From positions 1-64,000 of the forward strand of contig PERO01000019.1 in the NCBI GenBank assembly GCA_002928875.1: DNA of 64,000 nucleotides, read 5' to 3'. The notes below the pieces were generated by a model. That model ran no database searches and was not told the DNA's origin. It saw only the letters and a program-made list of their open reading frames with translations. Shown here one piece after another: positions 54,468 through 62,941 of this stretch; position 1 is the first letter of the stretch; every line of letters begins with the position of its first letter. The stretch is from Methylobacterium sp. (GTDB taxonomy: Bacteria; Pseudomonadota; Alphaproteobacteria; Rhizobiales; Beijerinckiaceae). The position numbers and the translations under genes were made by a program.

Positions 54468-55378
54468 GCGCCCACCTCCGCTTCCACGGCTTCCACTTCG
54501 TCGTCGGGCACGCCGAGATAGGCGGCGATGACCTTCGGGTCGGCCTTCACGTCGGCCGGCGGGCCATCGGCGATCTTGGTGCCGTAATCCAGCACGACGA
54601 CGTGGTCGGAAATCTGCATCACCACGCTCATGTCGTGTTCGATGAGCAGCAACGAGGTGCCGTGATCCGAGCGGATCGATTGCAGCAGCGTGTTGAGCTC
54701 GAGGCTTTCCTTGGGGTTGAGGCCCGCGGCCGGCTCGTCGAGGCAGAGCAGCACGGGGTCCGTGCACATCGCGCGGGCGATTTCCAGCCGGCGCTGGTCG
54801 CCATAGGGCAGGTCGCCGGCGGGATCGTCGGCGCGGTCAATCAGCTTGGTCTTCTCGAGCCAGTATTTCGCCTTCTCGATCGCCGCCTTCTCGGAACGGC
54901 GGAAGCTCTTGAGGCCGAGAAGCCCGCCGATCGTCCAGTTCGAGGCGACCATCAGCGGGTTGTGCTGCGCGACCATCAGGTTCTCGAGCACGGTCATGCC
55001 CGAGAAAAGGCGGATGTTCTGGAAGGTGCGGGCCACATGTGCCCTGGCCGAGATCTCGAAATCCGGCATGCGCTCCAGCAGGTAGAGCGCGCCGCCGGGC
55101 CCGGCGAGGGTGGGGGAGGAACTGTCCGTCAGCGTCTCCACATGCCCTTCGAACGGAATCGTGCCCTGCCGCAGCGCGATGCGCCCCACGGTCGGCTTGT
55201 AGAAGCCGGTGATGCAGTTGAACACCGTCGTCTTGCCGGCGCCATTCGGGCCGATCAGCGCGGTGATGTCGCCGCGTCCGGCCGAGAAGGAGAGATCGTT
55301 GACGGCAACGAGGCCGCCGAACCGCATGGTGAGGTTCTCGACCTTGAGAACCGGGTCATGAATCCAGCGTTGCATCAA
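54464..55378 (-). CDS. livG: Branched-chain amino acid ABC transporter ATPase LivG
   Basis: 304 aa. Walker A GPNGAGKTT, the LivG-type insertion before the Q-loop (ARTFQNIRLFSGMTVLENLMVAQHN), signature PYGDQRRLEIARAM and Walker B VLLCLDEPAAGLNP. It is longer than E. coli LivG (255 aa) because of an insert around residues 68-110 and a C-terminal acidic tail (DDEVEAVEAEVGA). A palindromic repeat lies in the 52-bp gap after livM. Confidence 0.95.
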   Translation of the reverse strand: MMQRWIHDPVLKVENLTMRFGGLVAVNDLSFSAGRGDITALIGPNGAGKTTVFNCITGFYKPTVGRIALRQGTIPFEGHVETLTDSSSPTLAGPGGALYLLERMPDFEISARAHVARTFQNIRLFSGMTVLENLMVAQHNPLMVASNWTIGGLLGLKSFRRSEKAAIEKAKYWLEKTKLIDRADDPAGDLPYGDQRRLEIARAMCTDPVLLCLDEPAAGLNPKESLELNTLLQSIRSDHGTSLLLIEHDMSVVMQISDHVVVLDYGTKIADGPPADVKADPKVIAAYLGVPDDEVEAVEAEVGA

Positions 55379-55390
55379 TGGATGTCCTTT

Positions 55391-55437
55391 CGGATGATCT
55401 TGTCCGAAAACCGGGAACCACTTTTCGGGATCATCCG
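55391..55437. repeat. Dispersed palindromic repeat between livM and livG
   Basis: CGGATGATC ... GATCATCCG outer arms and CCGAAAA ... TTTTCGG inner arms form a near-perfect hairpin around CCGGGAACCAC. This is a multi-copy element in Hyphomicrobiales. It overlaps the last codon region of livM and may stabilise or separate livHM from livGF mRNA. Confidence 0.75.
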
Positions 55438-56858
55438 TGCCCCTCTTTCACATGGTCGGAGGACACGGTCTTCTTCTCCTTCAGGAACACCGAAGGTTCG
55501 CGCACGGAAATCAGCCCGCGCGGCTTCCAGAGCATCATCAGCACCATGCAGAGGCCGAAGATCAGCATGCGATACTGCGCGGGGTCGAAATTCGGGCCGA
55601 AGATCACCTTGAGCGCATCGAGTTCGCGCAGGAGTTCCACGCCACCCACCAGCAGGATCGAGGCGATCACCACGCCGAGCAGGCTGCCCATGCCGCCGAG
55701 CACCACGATGGCAAGGATCTGCGCGCTTTCGAGGAACACGAAGCTCTCGGGCGAGATGAAGCCCTGGCGCGCGGCGAAGAAGGCGCCCGCGAAACCGCCG
55801 AACATCGCGCCGATCGCGAAGGCTGTCAGCTTGGTGCTCACCGTGTTGATGCCGAGCGAACGGCAGGCGATCTCGTCCTCGCGCAGGGCTTCCCAGGCGC
55901 GGCCGACCGGCAGCTTCCTCAGCCGCGAGGACACGCCCGCCGTGATCAGCGCCAGCACGAGGATGACGTAGAACAGGAAGATCGTGCGATAGATCGGCGA
56001 GAATTCGAGCCCGAACCGCGCGGCAAAGCCGCTATCCGAGGCATTGAACGGTATCCCGAAGAAACTCGGTCTCGGGATGGACGAGATGCCCGCATAGCCG
56101 CCCGAGAACTCCACCCAGTTGATCAGCACGAGGCGGATGATCTCGCCGAAGGCCAGCGTCACGATCGCGAGGTAGTCGCCCCGCAGACGCAGCACCGGGA
56201 AACCCAGCAGCACGCCCCAGAAGGCCGCGAGGATGCCCGCGACCGGCAGGCAGATCCAGAATGCCCAGAGCGGCCAGAAGGTCGGGCCGATGAGATCCGC
56301 CATGAAGGCCTTCACCGGCTCGCTGGTGGCAAAAAGCGCGTAGGAATAGGCGCCGACCGCGTAGAAGGCGACATAGCCGAGATCGAGCAGGCCCGCGAGG
56401 CCCACCACGATGTTCAGCCCCCAGCCCAGCATGATGTAGATCAGGATCTGGATGCCGAAATTGTCGATCCACTTGATCGCGCCCGAGGGGCCGGCGGTGG
56501 CCAGCACCATCATGGGATAGGCGAAGAGGAAGCCCACGAAGACCGGCAGGCCGTATTTCTCGAGCTTCAGCGCGAGATCGCCCTTGGCCTTCTTTTCCTT
56601 GGCCGGGCCGAGCGTATCGCGATGGGCATAGTAGAGGCCGATCGCGAGGCGGCCGACAAAGACCACGCCGCAGATGATCGCCAGCATGCCGGGGCGCAGC
56701 AGCAGCACCATCTGGTTGTTGAGCGACTGGTCGGTCTTGACGCCGATCAGCAGCGCGAAGAGCCCGAAAGCCACCAGGGTCGCGAGGATCGCGTCGCGCA
56801 GGATCTGCCCGTAATCGATCTTCGGCATGGAGCCGGGAGGAGAATACGCGTTCGACAT
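55431..56858 (-). CDS. livM: Branched-chain amino acid ABC transporter permease LivM
   Basis: 475 aa, about ten transmembrane helices. Conserved LivM regions are IYIMLGWGLNIVVGLAGLLDLGYVAFYAVGAYSYAL, RLRGDYLAIVTLAFGEIIRLVLINW, WEALREDEIACRSLGINTVSTKLTAFAIGAMFGGFAGAFFAA and VVLGGMGSLLGV. An N-terminal extension with two or three extra helices (to ~110) makes it longer than E. coli LivM (425). It is 1 bp after livH. Confidence 0.96.
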   Translation of the reverse strand: MSNAYSPPGSMPKIDYGQILRDAILATLVAFGLFALLIGVKTDQSLNNQMVLLLRPGMLAIICGVVFVGRLAIGLYYAHRDTLGPAKEKKAKGDLALKLEKYGLPVFVGFLFAYPMMVLATAGPSGAIKWIDNFGIQILIYIMLGWGLNIVVGLAGLLDLGYVAFYAVGAYSYALFATSEPVKAFMADLIGPTFWPLWAFWICLPVAGILAAFWGVLLGFPVLRLRGDYLAIVTLAFGEIIRLVLINWVEFSGGYAGISSIPRPSFFGIPFNASDSGFAARFGLEFSPIYRTIFLFYVILVLALITAGVSSRLRKLPVGRAWEALREDEIACRSLGINTVSTKLTAFAIGAMFGGFAGAFFAARQGFISPESFVFLESAQILAIVVLGGMGSLLGVVIASILLVGGVELLRELDALKVIFGPNFDPAQYRMLIFGLCMVLMMLWKPRGLISVREPSVFLKEKKTVSSDHVKEGHG

Positions 56859-56859
56859 C

Positions 56860-57783
56860 TTACACCTTCTCGACTTCCGGCTTGCCGAGCAGGCCCTGCG
56901 GCATGAAGATCAACACGATCGCCAGGATCGAGAAGGCCGCGACATCCTTGTAGTCGATGGAGAAATAGGCCGACCACAAGGTCTCGATCAGCCCGATCAG
57001 CAGGCCGCCGAGCACCGCGCCCGGCAGCGAGCCGATGCCGCCGAGCACGGCCGCCGTGAAGGCCTTCACGCCCGGCACGAAACCGTCGGAGAACACCACC
57101 ACGCCGTAATAGTTCAGGAACAGCGTGCCCGCGACCGCCGCCAAAGCGGCGCCCATGATGAAGGTGATCGAAATCGTGCGGTTCACGTTGATGCCGAGCA
57201 GCTCGGCCATCTTCTGGTCCTGCTCGCAGGCACGCTGCGCGCGCCCCAGCGGGGTCTTCTGCACCACATACCAGAAGACCGAGAGCAGGACGACCGTGGT
57301 CACCATGATCAGGATCTGCTTGTAGGAAATCGCGACCGCGAAGCCATCCTTCTGCATCAGCACGATGGATTCACGCATCACCGGCGGGATCGGCTTGTTG
57401 CGCGGTCCCTGGGCAACCTGCACAAAATTCATCAGCAGGATCGACATGCCGATGGCCGAAATCAGCGGCGCGAGGCGGAACGAACCGCGCAGCTTGCGAT
57501 AGGCCACGCGTTCGATCGTCCAGCCGTAGAGCGCCGTCACGGCCATCGACACCAGCAGTGCCAGCACCAGCGCCAGGAAGACCACGCCGCCGGATAGCCC
57601 GAGAAGCGCCGTGACGGCCATGAAAACGATCAGCGCCACGAAGGCGGAGATCATGAACACATCGCCATGCGAGAAGTTCACCATGCCGATGATGCCGAAC
57701 ACCATCGTGTAGCCAATGGCGATCAGCCCGTAGACCGCGCCAAGCGACAGCCCGTTGATGACTTGCTGCAGAAAGACTTCCAT
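56860..57783 (-). CDS. livH: Branched-chain amino acid ABC transporter permease LivH
   Basis: 307 aa, about eight transmembrane helices. The N-terminus MEVFLQQVINGLSLGAVYGLIAIGYTMVFGIIGMVNFSHGDVFM and the C-terminal FVPGVKAFTAAVLGGIGSLPGAVLGGLLIGL are diagnostic. ATG 57783 is preferred to GTG 57792 because GGGAGAGG is then about 10 nt upstream. It is the first gene of the liv operon; two small inverted repeats lie in its upstream region. Confidence 0.95.
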   Translation of the reverse strand: MEVFLQQVINGLSLGAVYGLIAIGYTMVFGIIGMVNFSHGDVFMISAFVALIVFMAVTALLGLSGGVVFLALVLALLVSMAVTALYGWTIERVAYRKLRGSFRLAPLISAIGMSILLMNFVQVAQGPRNKPIPPVMRESIVLMQKDGFAVAISYKQILIMVTTVVLLSVFWYVVQKTPLGRAQRACEQDQKMAELLGINVNRTISITFIMGAALAAVAGTLFLNYYGVVVFSDGFVPGVKAFTAAVLGGIGSLPGAVLGGLLIGLIETLWSAYFSIDYKDVAAFSILAIVLIFMPQGLLGKPEVEKV

Positions 57784-57980
57784 TCCCCTCACGCCTCTCC
57801 CGGACGCACGCCCCGTCTTTGGTGCGGAGACCCGTCAAGCGGATTTCGTGCCAACCCTGGTGGCCGCTCCCGAGGCCGCCAGAGTGCCCGACGCTATCAG
57901 CGGATGAAAACCGCCGCAATCGGAGCCGTGCAAGAAGTGGCGCAAGCGAGGCCCGGCATCAATCCCGCAATCCGGCGTTG

Positions 57981-58016
57981 TGGCGGGGAATTCCGCCAAA
58001 ATTTGCCACTCTGGCA
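57981..58016. promoter_or_regulatory. Two inverted repeats upstream of livH
   Basis: TGGCGG-GGAATT-CCGCCA (57981-57998) and TGCCA-CTC-TGGCA (58004-58016) lie side by side in the 262-bp gap between the epimerase stop and livH. Neither has a T-tract, so operators are more likely than terminators. No regulator is identified. Confidence 0.4.
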
Positions 58017-58045
58017 GGGATTTCCACAATGGACTGCGCAAAATG

Positions 58046-59062
58046 TCAGGACTCGAGACGATCGGCGAGCACAAAGCCATGCCGGAAGGGGTCGTGATCA
58101 TCGACGAAGATCGTGTTGAGCCCGGTCATCACGGCCCAGCCCTCGATGGAGGGAATGATGGCGGGGAAGTCGCCAACCCGCGTTTCCCCCTCGATCCGGG
58201 CCTGGAAGAGCGAGCCGATGATGCTCTCGTGCACGAAGGTTTCACCCGCCTTGATGCGGCCCTTCGCGGCCCATTGCGCGAGCCTTGCCGAGGTGCCCGT
58301 GCCGCAAGGGCTGCGGTCGATCGCCTTGTCGCCATAGAACACGGCATTGCGCGCGGTCGCGCCCGCCACGGTCGGCGCGCCGGTCCAGAGCACGTGCCGG
58401 CAGCCGCGAATGGCCGGATTTTCCGGATGGACGCATTCGATCGTGCGGTTCACCGCCTCCCGCACCCGCGGGCTGAGCCGCAGGATATCCGAGGGGTTGA
58501 GATCAGCGATGTCGCGGAAGGCGGGCTGGGGATCGACGATCGCGTAGAAATTCCCGCCATAGGAAATGTCGACCACCAGTTCGCCGAAGCCCGCCACGTC
58601 GAGCTTCACTTCGGTCTTGTAGAGGAAGGAGGGGATGTTGATGAGCTTCACGCTCGTCACGCGGCCTCCGGCCTCGGTGTAATGCGCTTCGACGAGACCC
58701 GCGGGCGTGTCGAGCCGCAGGATGCCCGGCGTCTTCGGCTTCACCTGGCCCTGTTCGAGAGCGAAGGTGACGGTGCCGATGGTGCCGTGCCCGCACATCG
58801 GCAGGCAGCCGCTCGTCTCGATGAAGAGGATCGCGATGTCGCAATCCGGCCGCGTCGCGGGGTAGAGGATGGAGCCGGACATCATGTCGTGCCCGCGCGG
58901 TTCGAACATCAGCGCGGTGCGGATCCAGTCGTGATGCGCGAGGAAATCGTCGCGCTTCGCGCTCATGTCGGCGCCCTTGAGCACCGGGCCACCGCCCACG
59001 ACCATGCGGACGGGATTGCCGCAGGTATGCCCGTCGACGCAGAAAAACGTATGCCTTGCCAT
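58046..59062 (-). CDS. Proline racemase family protein, probable 4-hydroxyproline 2-epimerase
   Basis: 338 aa. Both catalytic cysteines are present, C90 in MCGHGTIG and C253 in SPCGTGTSA, so it is a two-base racemase/epimerase and not the Thr-containing trans-3-hydroxyproline dehydratase. Family knowledge suggests conversion of trans-4-hydroxy-L-proline to cis-4-hydroxy-D-proline; proline racemase is less likely. ATG 59062 opens the conserved MARHTFFCVDGHTCGNPVR. It directly follows the two aconitase X genes on the same strand, which supports hydroxyproline catabolism. Confidence 0.88.
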   Translation of the reverse strand: MARHTFFCVDGHTCGNPVRMVVGGGPVLKGADMSAKRDDFLAHHDWIRTALMFEPRGHDMMSGSILYPATRPDCDIAILFIETSGCLPMCGHGTIGTVTFALEQGQVKPKTPGILRLDTPAGLVEAHYTEAGGRVTSVKLINIPSFLYKTEVKLDVAGFGELVVDISYGGNFYAIVDPQPAFRDIADLNPSDILRLSPRVREAVNRTIECVHPENPAIRGCRHVLWTGAPTVAGATARNAVFYGDKAIDRSPCGTGTSARLAQWAAKGRIKAGETFVHESIIGSLFQARIEGETRVGDFPAIIPSIEGWAVMTGLNTIFVDDHDPFRHGFVLADRLES

Positions 59063-59084
59063 TGCCTTGCCTGATTTTATTGAA

Positions 59085-59495
59085 TCATTCTCTGAGGATG
59101 GTGCCATCCGCGTTCAGCGTGATCCGGCCCTGCGGCAGGCGCGCCTGCTCGCTCTCCGCGAGGCGGAAGGCCGGCGGCGGCTTCCAGCCCATCTCGCGGC
59201 CCACGACACAACCGATGAGCAGGATGGCATCCGGCGCCGCGAGCAGCAGGGCGGCGGGCGCGAGGCCGAGGCGGATGAGTTCGAGCAGCACCGCCGAGGA
59301 GGAGGACGAGCCGATCGTGCCCGGCAGCGCCAGCACCGTTCCGGCGATGCTCGCCCCGCATTGCGGATGCCGCACCTGGATGATGCGGCCCGTCGCCGGG
59401 TCCACCCCGCCCCAGAAGGAGAGCGGCGCGGTCAGTGCCAGAACCGGGCCTTCGACTGCACCGTCGTGATCGGGAAAGAGCGGTTCGGCGCGCAT
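59085..59495 (-). CDS. Aconitase X small (swivel) subunit
   Basis: 136 aa, the DUF126/AcnX swivel domain: GPVLALTAPLSFWGGVDPATGRIIQVRHPQCGASIAGTVLALPGTIGSSSSSAVLLELIRLGLAPAAL. ATG 59495 (M20 of the track ORF) is preferred because GGAGG is 9 nt upstream; it overlaps the large-subunit stop by one base. Bacterial AcnX enzymes characterised so far dehydrate cis-3-hydroxy-L-proline, with an iron-sulfur cluster held by the large subunit. Confidence 0.88.
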   Translation of the reverse strand: MRAEPLFPDHDGAVEGPVLALTAPLSFWGGVDPATGRIIQVRHPQCGASIAGTVLALPGTIGSSSSSAVLLELIRLGLAPAALLLAAPDAILLIGCVVGREMGWKPPPAFRLAESEQARLPQGRITLNADGTILRE

Positions 59496-60748
59496 CAGGC
59501 CCATCCTCCGCGATCGGTCTGGAGGGAACCGGAAACCGCCGCTTCCACGCATTCCGCGAGGCTCGCATAGCGCACGGCATAGCCGGTATTGCCCGGTGCG
59601 TAATGCGCGAACTTGCCGGAATTCGTGGCGAGCACGCCGGCGATCTCGGCCAGCATCGGCGTGACGACGATGCAGGTATCGGCCACCAGCGTCACGCCCG
59701 CATCGATCAGCGCCTGCCTTTCGGCTTGCGACAGCGCGAGCAAGGCATGCCGGCCCGTGCAGGCATAGAAGGGCCGGGCGATCGGCCGTCCATCAAGGCG
59801 CGCGATCACCTCGCGCAATTCATCGGCCGAGCAATGCGGCGAGCCGATCGCCACGGCGTCGATCGCGCCGGATTGCGTGGTCGAGAGGCCGTTCCGGGCC
59901 GCTGCGAGCCGTTCCGGTGTCACCGGAATGACCGGCGGATGCCCCGCGCCGCCTGTCACGGTTGTCATGTCGGGTGCTTCGGGCGTGACGCCGAGGATAT
60001 GGAACAGCCCCACCGCGCCGGCCGAGGCCGCAGCCGCGCCGAAGGCCTTCAGCCGATCCTCGGTCGCGAAGCCCGCAAGCCCGGTGACGACGCCGACCGC
60101 CGTGCCCGCTTCCTGCCCGTAAAGCGTACCGATGACCGGCCAGAACACATCCGAACCGCGCAATTCAGCGCTGAGACCGGAGCAATCCAGCACGAAGGTC
60201 GCGCGGCGGTTCTCCGGCTTGTGCAGGCCATAGAATGGCGCGCGCCCGGCGATGGCACAGGCGATATCGAGGAAATCGCCATAACGGTTGGTGCGCGCGC
60301 CGAGCACGGAATTGCAGAAGGCGACCGCATTCGATTCCCCCCAGGCGACATCGCTGCCGAGCGCCGGCCGGTGCCCGGCCTGATAGGGCGCGCAGGTCCA
60401 GGAGGGTTCGCAGCCCATCGCCTCGTAGGCGCGCATCATGCGGTAGGCCATGTCGTGCTGATGCGGCGGAAGGCGGGTTTTCGCGCCGCAGGCGAGATCG
60501 AGCCCGCCCACGTTGAGCGTCGCGGGAATGGCGACCTTCGCGCCGAGTTCCACCAGTCTTTCGGCGAAAAGCGTGCCGGAATCGCCATGATAGAGCGCGC
60601 CGTCGATATGGGCGGATGCGACGGGGATCAGCTTTTCCGCGCCCATGAGCCGCGCGGTTTCCGCGACGATGCGCATGGCGAGCGCCGTGGCTTCGCCGGT
60701 TTCGCCGGCCAGCATCGCGCGTTCTTCGGAGGTGAGGGTGAGGGTCAT
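59495..60748 (-). CDS. Aconitase X catalytic subunit
   Basis: 417 aa, AcnX catalytic domain (DUF521-type): MTLTLTSEERAMLAGETGEATALAMRIV, HIDGALYHGDSGTLFAERLVELGAKVAIPATLNVGGLD, WGESNAVAFCNSVLGARTNRYGDFLDIACAIAGRAP and CIVVTPML with Cys residues for a Fe-S cluster. With the small subunit it most likely forms cis-3-hydroxy-L-proline dehydratase of the split two-subunit type. It is first of the AcnX-epimerase series. Confidence 0.88.
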   Translation of the reverse strand: MTLTLTSEERAMLAGETGEATALAMRIVAETARLMGAEKLIPVASAHIDGALYHGDSGTLFAERLVELGAKVAIPATLNVGGLDLACGAKTRLPPHQHDMAYRMMRAYEAMGCEPSWTCAPYQAGHRPALGSDVAWGESNAVAFCNSVLGARTNRYGDFLDIACAIAGRAPFYGLHKPENRRATFVLDCSGLSAELRGSDVFWPVIGTLYGQEAGTAVGVVTGLAGFATEDRLKAFGAAAASAGAVGLFHILGVTPEAPDMTTVTGGAGHPPVIPVTPERLAAARNGLSTTQSGAIDAVAIGSPHCSADELREVIARLDGRPIARPFYACTGRHALLALSQAERQALIDAGVTLVADTCIVVTPMLAEIAGVLATNSGKFAHYAPGNTGYAVRYASLAECVEAAVSGSLQTDRGGWA

Positions 60749-60766
60749 CGTCGGCGTGGCCCGGGC

Positions 60767-61636
60767 CTATCGCGTGCAGGTCTTGGGCAGGCGGGTCACC
60801 GTGCCGGTCATCTGGTCATTCGGATTGTTGCTCTGTCCGGCCTGGTTCCTGGCGACGTAGCTGTCACGCGCGACGAAGCGACCCGTATCGCCGTTCCAGG
60901 TCACGGTATAAGTGCCGCCGCCCGTCCACAACGTGCCATAAGCCCGCCCGCTCTGCGTGAAGGTGCCGGCCGTGCCGGATTGCGGCGTGAACACCATCTG
61001 CACGCCGCGGAATTCGCCCTTCGGCCGCACCTGAAACGGCCGGTCAAACCCGCAGATCTCGGTCTCGATCTGGAAATAGGGGCCCGTCGAGGCTTTCAGC
61101 GCATGGACCCGCGGGCAAAGCTGGTCGAGGAGGTTGCGCAGGTTCTCGCGCAAGGAGGCCTCCAGTTCGGGGATATCCTTGCCGCCACCCTGCACAGTCG
61201 CGATGACCTCGCCGGTCTTCGCATTCTCGAGGCTGAGCCTGTAGCTGCCGCCCTCGGCGCTCTCGATCACGCTGCCGGTGATGCGATGGCCGAGCGGGAT
61301 CGTGCGATCCGTGACCCTTGTCGCCGGATCGACGAGGCCCGGCGTCTGGCCAAGCTGGAGTTCCCGCTGGCGCTCCGCCTCGCGTTTCACCTCGACCTGC
61401 TGCACCTTGCAATCCTTGTAGAGCGGATCGCTCATGATCCCGGACAGCACCGTATCGGCCATGGCCGAGAGGCCCGTGCCGAGCCCGCTCTTCTGGCCGT
61501 TCTCGAGGAAATTCTCGATGCCGAGGCCGGTGATCGACGCGGCCTGACCGCTGGTGAGTGGTACAGCGACGAGGCCCGCCACCAGAACGAGGCAGGTTGG
61601 CAACAGCCTCAGTCCGCTCGCGCGCCTCATCGGCAT
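60767..61636 (-). CDS. Unknown exported protein
   Basis: 289 aa. A signal peptide ([34 protein letters not shown]) is followed by a mostly beta-predicted protein. Cys pairs are spread through it (DCKVQQVEV, QLCPRVHAL, EICGFDRPF, PKTCTR), perhaps disulfides. A repeated-type strand pattern (GTAGTFTQSGRAYGTLWTGGGTYTVTWNGDTGRF) ends the protein. I do not recognise the family; a periplasmic or outer-surface role is likely. Start 61636 has GGAGG 5 nt upstream; the track ATG 61648 is too close to its ribosome-binding site. Confidence 0.72.
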   Translation of the reverse strand: MPMRRASGLRLLPTCLVLVAGLVAVPLTSGQAASITGLGIENFLENGQKSGLGTGLSAMADTVLSGIMSDPLYKDCKVQQVEVKREAERQRELQLGQTPGLVDPATRVTDRTIPLGHRITGSVIESAEGGSYRLSLENAKTGEVIATVQGGGKDIPELEASLRENLRNLLDQLCPRVHALKASTGPYFQIETEICGFDRPFQVRPKGEFRGVQMVFTPQSGTAGTFTQSGRAYGTLWTGGGTYTVTWNGDTGRFVARDSYVARNQAGQSNNPNDQMTGTVTRLPKTCTR

Positions 61637-61773
61637 GAAGGCCTCCATCTCCTCGCATCGGCAGATTGCGCGGATTCACGAGGGGCTGGCAAGGGCGATC
61701 GCATCCGCAAAACCCTTGCAGTCCTGGGCGAAAGGCTGACAAGAGGGGGCTGGTCAGCAAGGCAGTGGCACGC

Positions 61774-62319
61774 GTGAACTCTCATCCCCACCCCGATCCC
61801 GCCGCCGGCGCGGCGCTTCAGGCCCACCCCGCCGCGGGCGCTTTCCGCGAGGCGATGAGCCGTGTCGCGGGCGCGGTGCATGTCGTGGCAACCGATGGAC
61901 CCGCCGGTCGTGCGGGCCTGACCGCCACGGCGGTGACCTCGGTCTCCGACAGCCCGCCGAGCCTGATCGTCTGCCTCAACGCCACGAGCCGCACGGCCGG
62001 CATCCTGAAGGCGAACGGGATCTTCTCGGTGAACACGCTGGCCGCCGCCCATGTCGCGCTCGCCCGGCATTTCTCGCGCTCCGGCCTGTCGATGGACGAG
62101 CGCTTTGCGCAGGGCGCGTGGCAGGCCGGAGCGGGCGGTGCACCGCTGCTCGCGGGCGCGCTGGCCCGCTTTGCCGTGAAGGTGGTGGATCTGCGGCAGG
62201 TCGGCAGCCATCATGTCGTCGTGGGCGAGGTGCTTTCGGCCGAAGCCGGGGCGGATGCCGAACCGCTGGTCTATCACCGCCGCGATTATCGCGTTCTGCA
62301 CGATCGGGACCATGCCTGA
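61774..62319 (+). CDS. Flavin reductase family protein
   Basis: 181 aa. The flavin reductase-like fold (HpaC/RutF type): FREAMSRVAGAVHVVATDGPAGRAGLTATAVTSVSDSPPSLIVCLNATSRTAGILKANGIFSVNTLAAAH, then VVVGEVLSAEAG and PLVYHRRDYRVL. It reduces FMN/FAD with NAD(P)H for a partner monooxygenase, which is not encoded nearby. The start is GTG 61774, with AAGG 11 nt upstream; an earlier GTG at 61765 is possible. It overlaps the next gene by 8 bp. Confidence 0.88.
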   Translation: MNSHPHPDPAAGAALQAHPAAGAFREAMSRVAGAVHVVATDGPAGRAGLTATAVTSVSDSPPSLIVCLNATSRTAGILKANGIFSVNTLAAAHVALARHFSRSGLSMDERFAQGAWQAGAGGAPLLAGALARFAVKVVDLRQVGSHHVVVGEVLSAEAGADAEPLVYHRRDYRVLHDRDHA

Positions 62320-62923
62320 CGGGCTCGAGGCCCTGCCGAGGATCGAGGTCGGCTCGGCCGCCGAATTGCGCGATTGGCTCCTGCGAGAAGGAGAGAGGAG
62401 CGGCAGCGTCTGGCTCGTCACCGCGCGGAAGCATGTCGCCGGGCGGCATCTGGGCTGGGCCGATCTTGTCGACGAACTCCTGTGCTTCGGCTGGATCGAC
62501 AGCCTGCCGCGCAAGCTCGACGCGGATCGCACCATGCATCTGATCTCGCCGCGCAAGCCGGGTAGCGCCTGGTCGGCGATCAACAAGGCGAAGGTCGAGA
62601 AGCTTCTCGCCGAGGGTCGGATGACCCCGCGCGGGCTGGCCGCGATCGAGGCGGCGAAACGCGACGGCAGCTGGGATGCCCTGGCCGAGGCCGACCCGGA
62701 GAACCCGCCTGTGGATCTCGTCGCGGCGCTTGCGGCCGAGCCGTCGGCGGAGGCGTTCTTCGCCCGGTTTCCCCGTTCGTCGCGCCGCGCCATCCTTGAA
62801 TGGATCGCGCTGGCGAAAACCCCGGAGACGCGGGCGAAGCGCATCGCCGAGACTGTCCATCTCGCAGGCGAAAACCGCAAGGGAAACCACCCCAAGGGGC
62901 GCGATGCCGGCCCGACAGCCTGA
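62312..62923 (+). CDS. YdeI/OmpD-associated family protein
   Basis: 203 aa, cytosolic. It fits the YdeI/OmdA family: AAELRDWLLREGERSGSVWLVTARKHVAGRHLGWADLVDELLCFGWIDSLPRKLDADRTMHLISPRKPGSAWSAINKAKVEKLLAEGRMTPRGLAAIEAAKRDGSW. Homologues are linked to stress or bacteriocin protection, but a biochemical role is not established. ATG 62312 overlaps the flavin reductase stop by 8 bp. Its basic C-terminus (ENRKGNHPKGRDAG) is typical. Confidence 0.85.
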   Translation: MPDGLEALPRIEVGSAAELRDWLLREGERSGSVWLVTARKHVAGRHLGWADLVDELLCFGWIDSLPRKLDADRTMHLISPRKPGSAWSAINKAKVEKLLAEGRMTPRGLAAIEAAKRDGSWDALAEADPENPPVDLVAALAAEPSAEAFFARFPRSSRRAILEWIALAKTPETRAKRIAETVHLAGENRKGNHPKGRDAGPTA

Positions 62924-62941
62924 CCGGAGCAGGTCTCGCGC

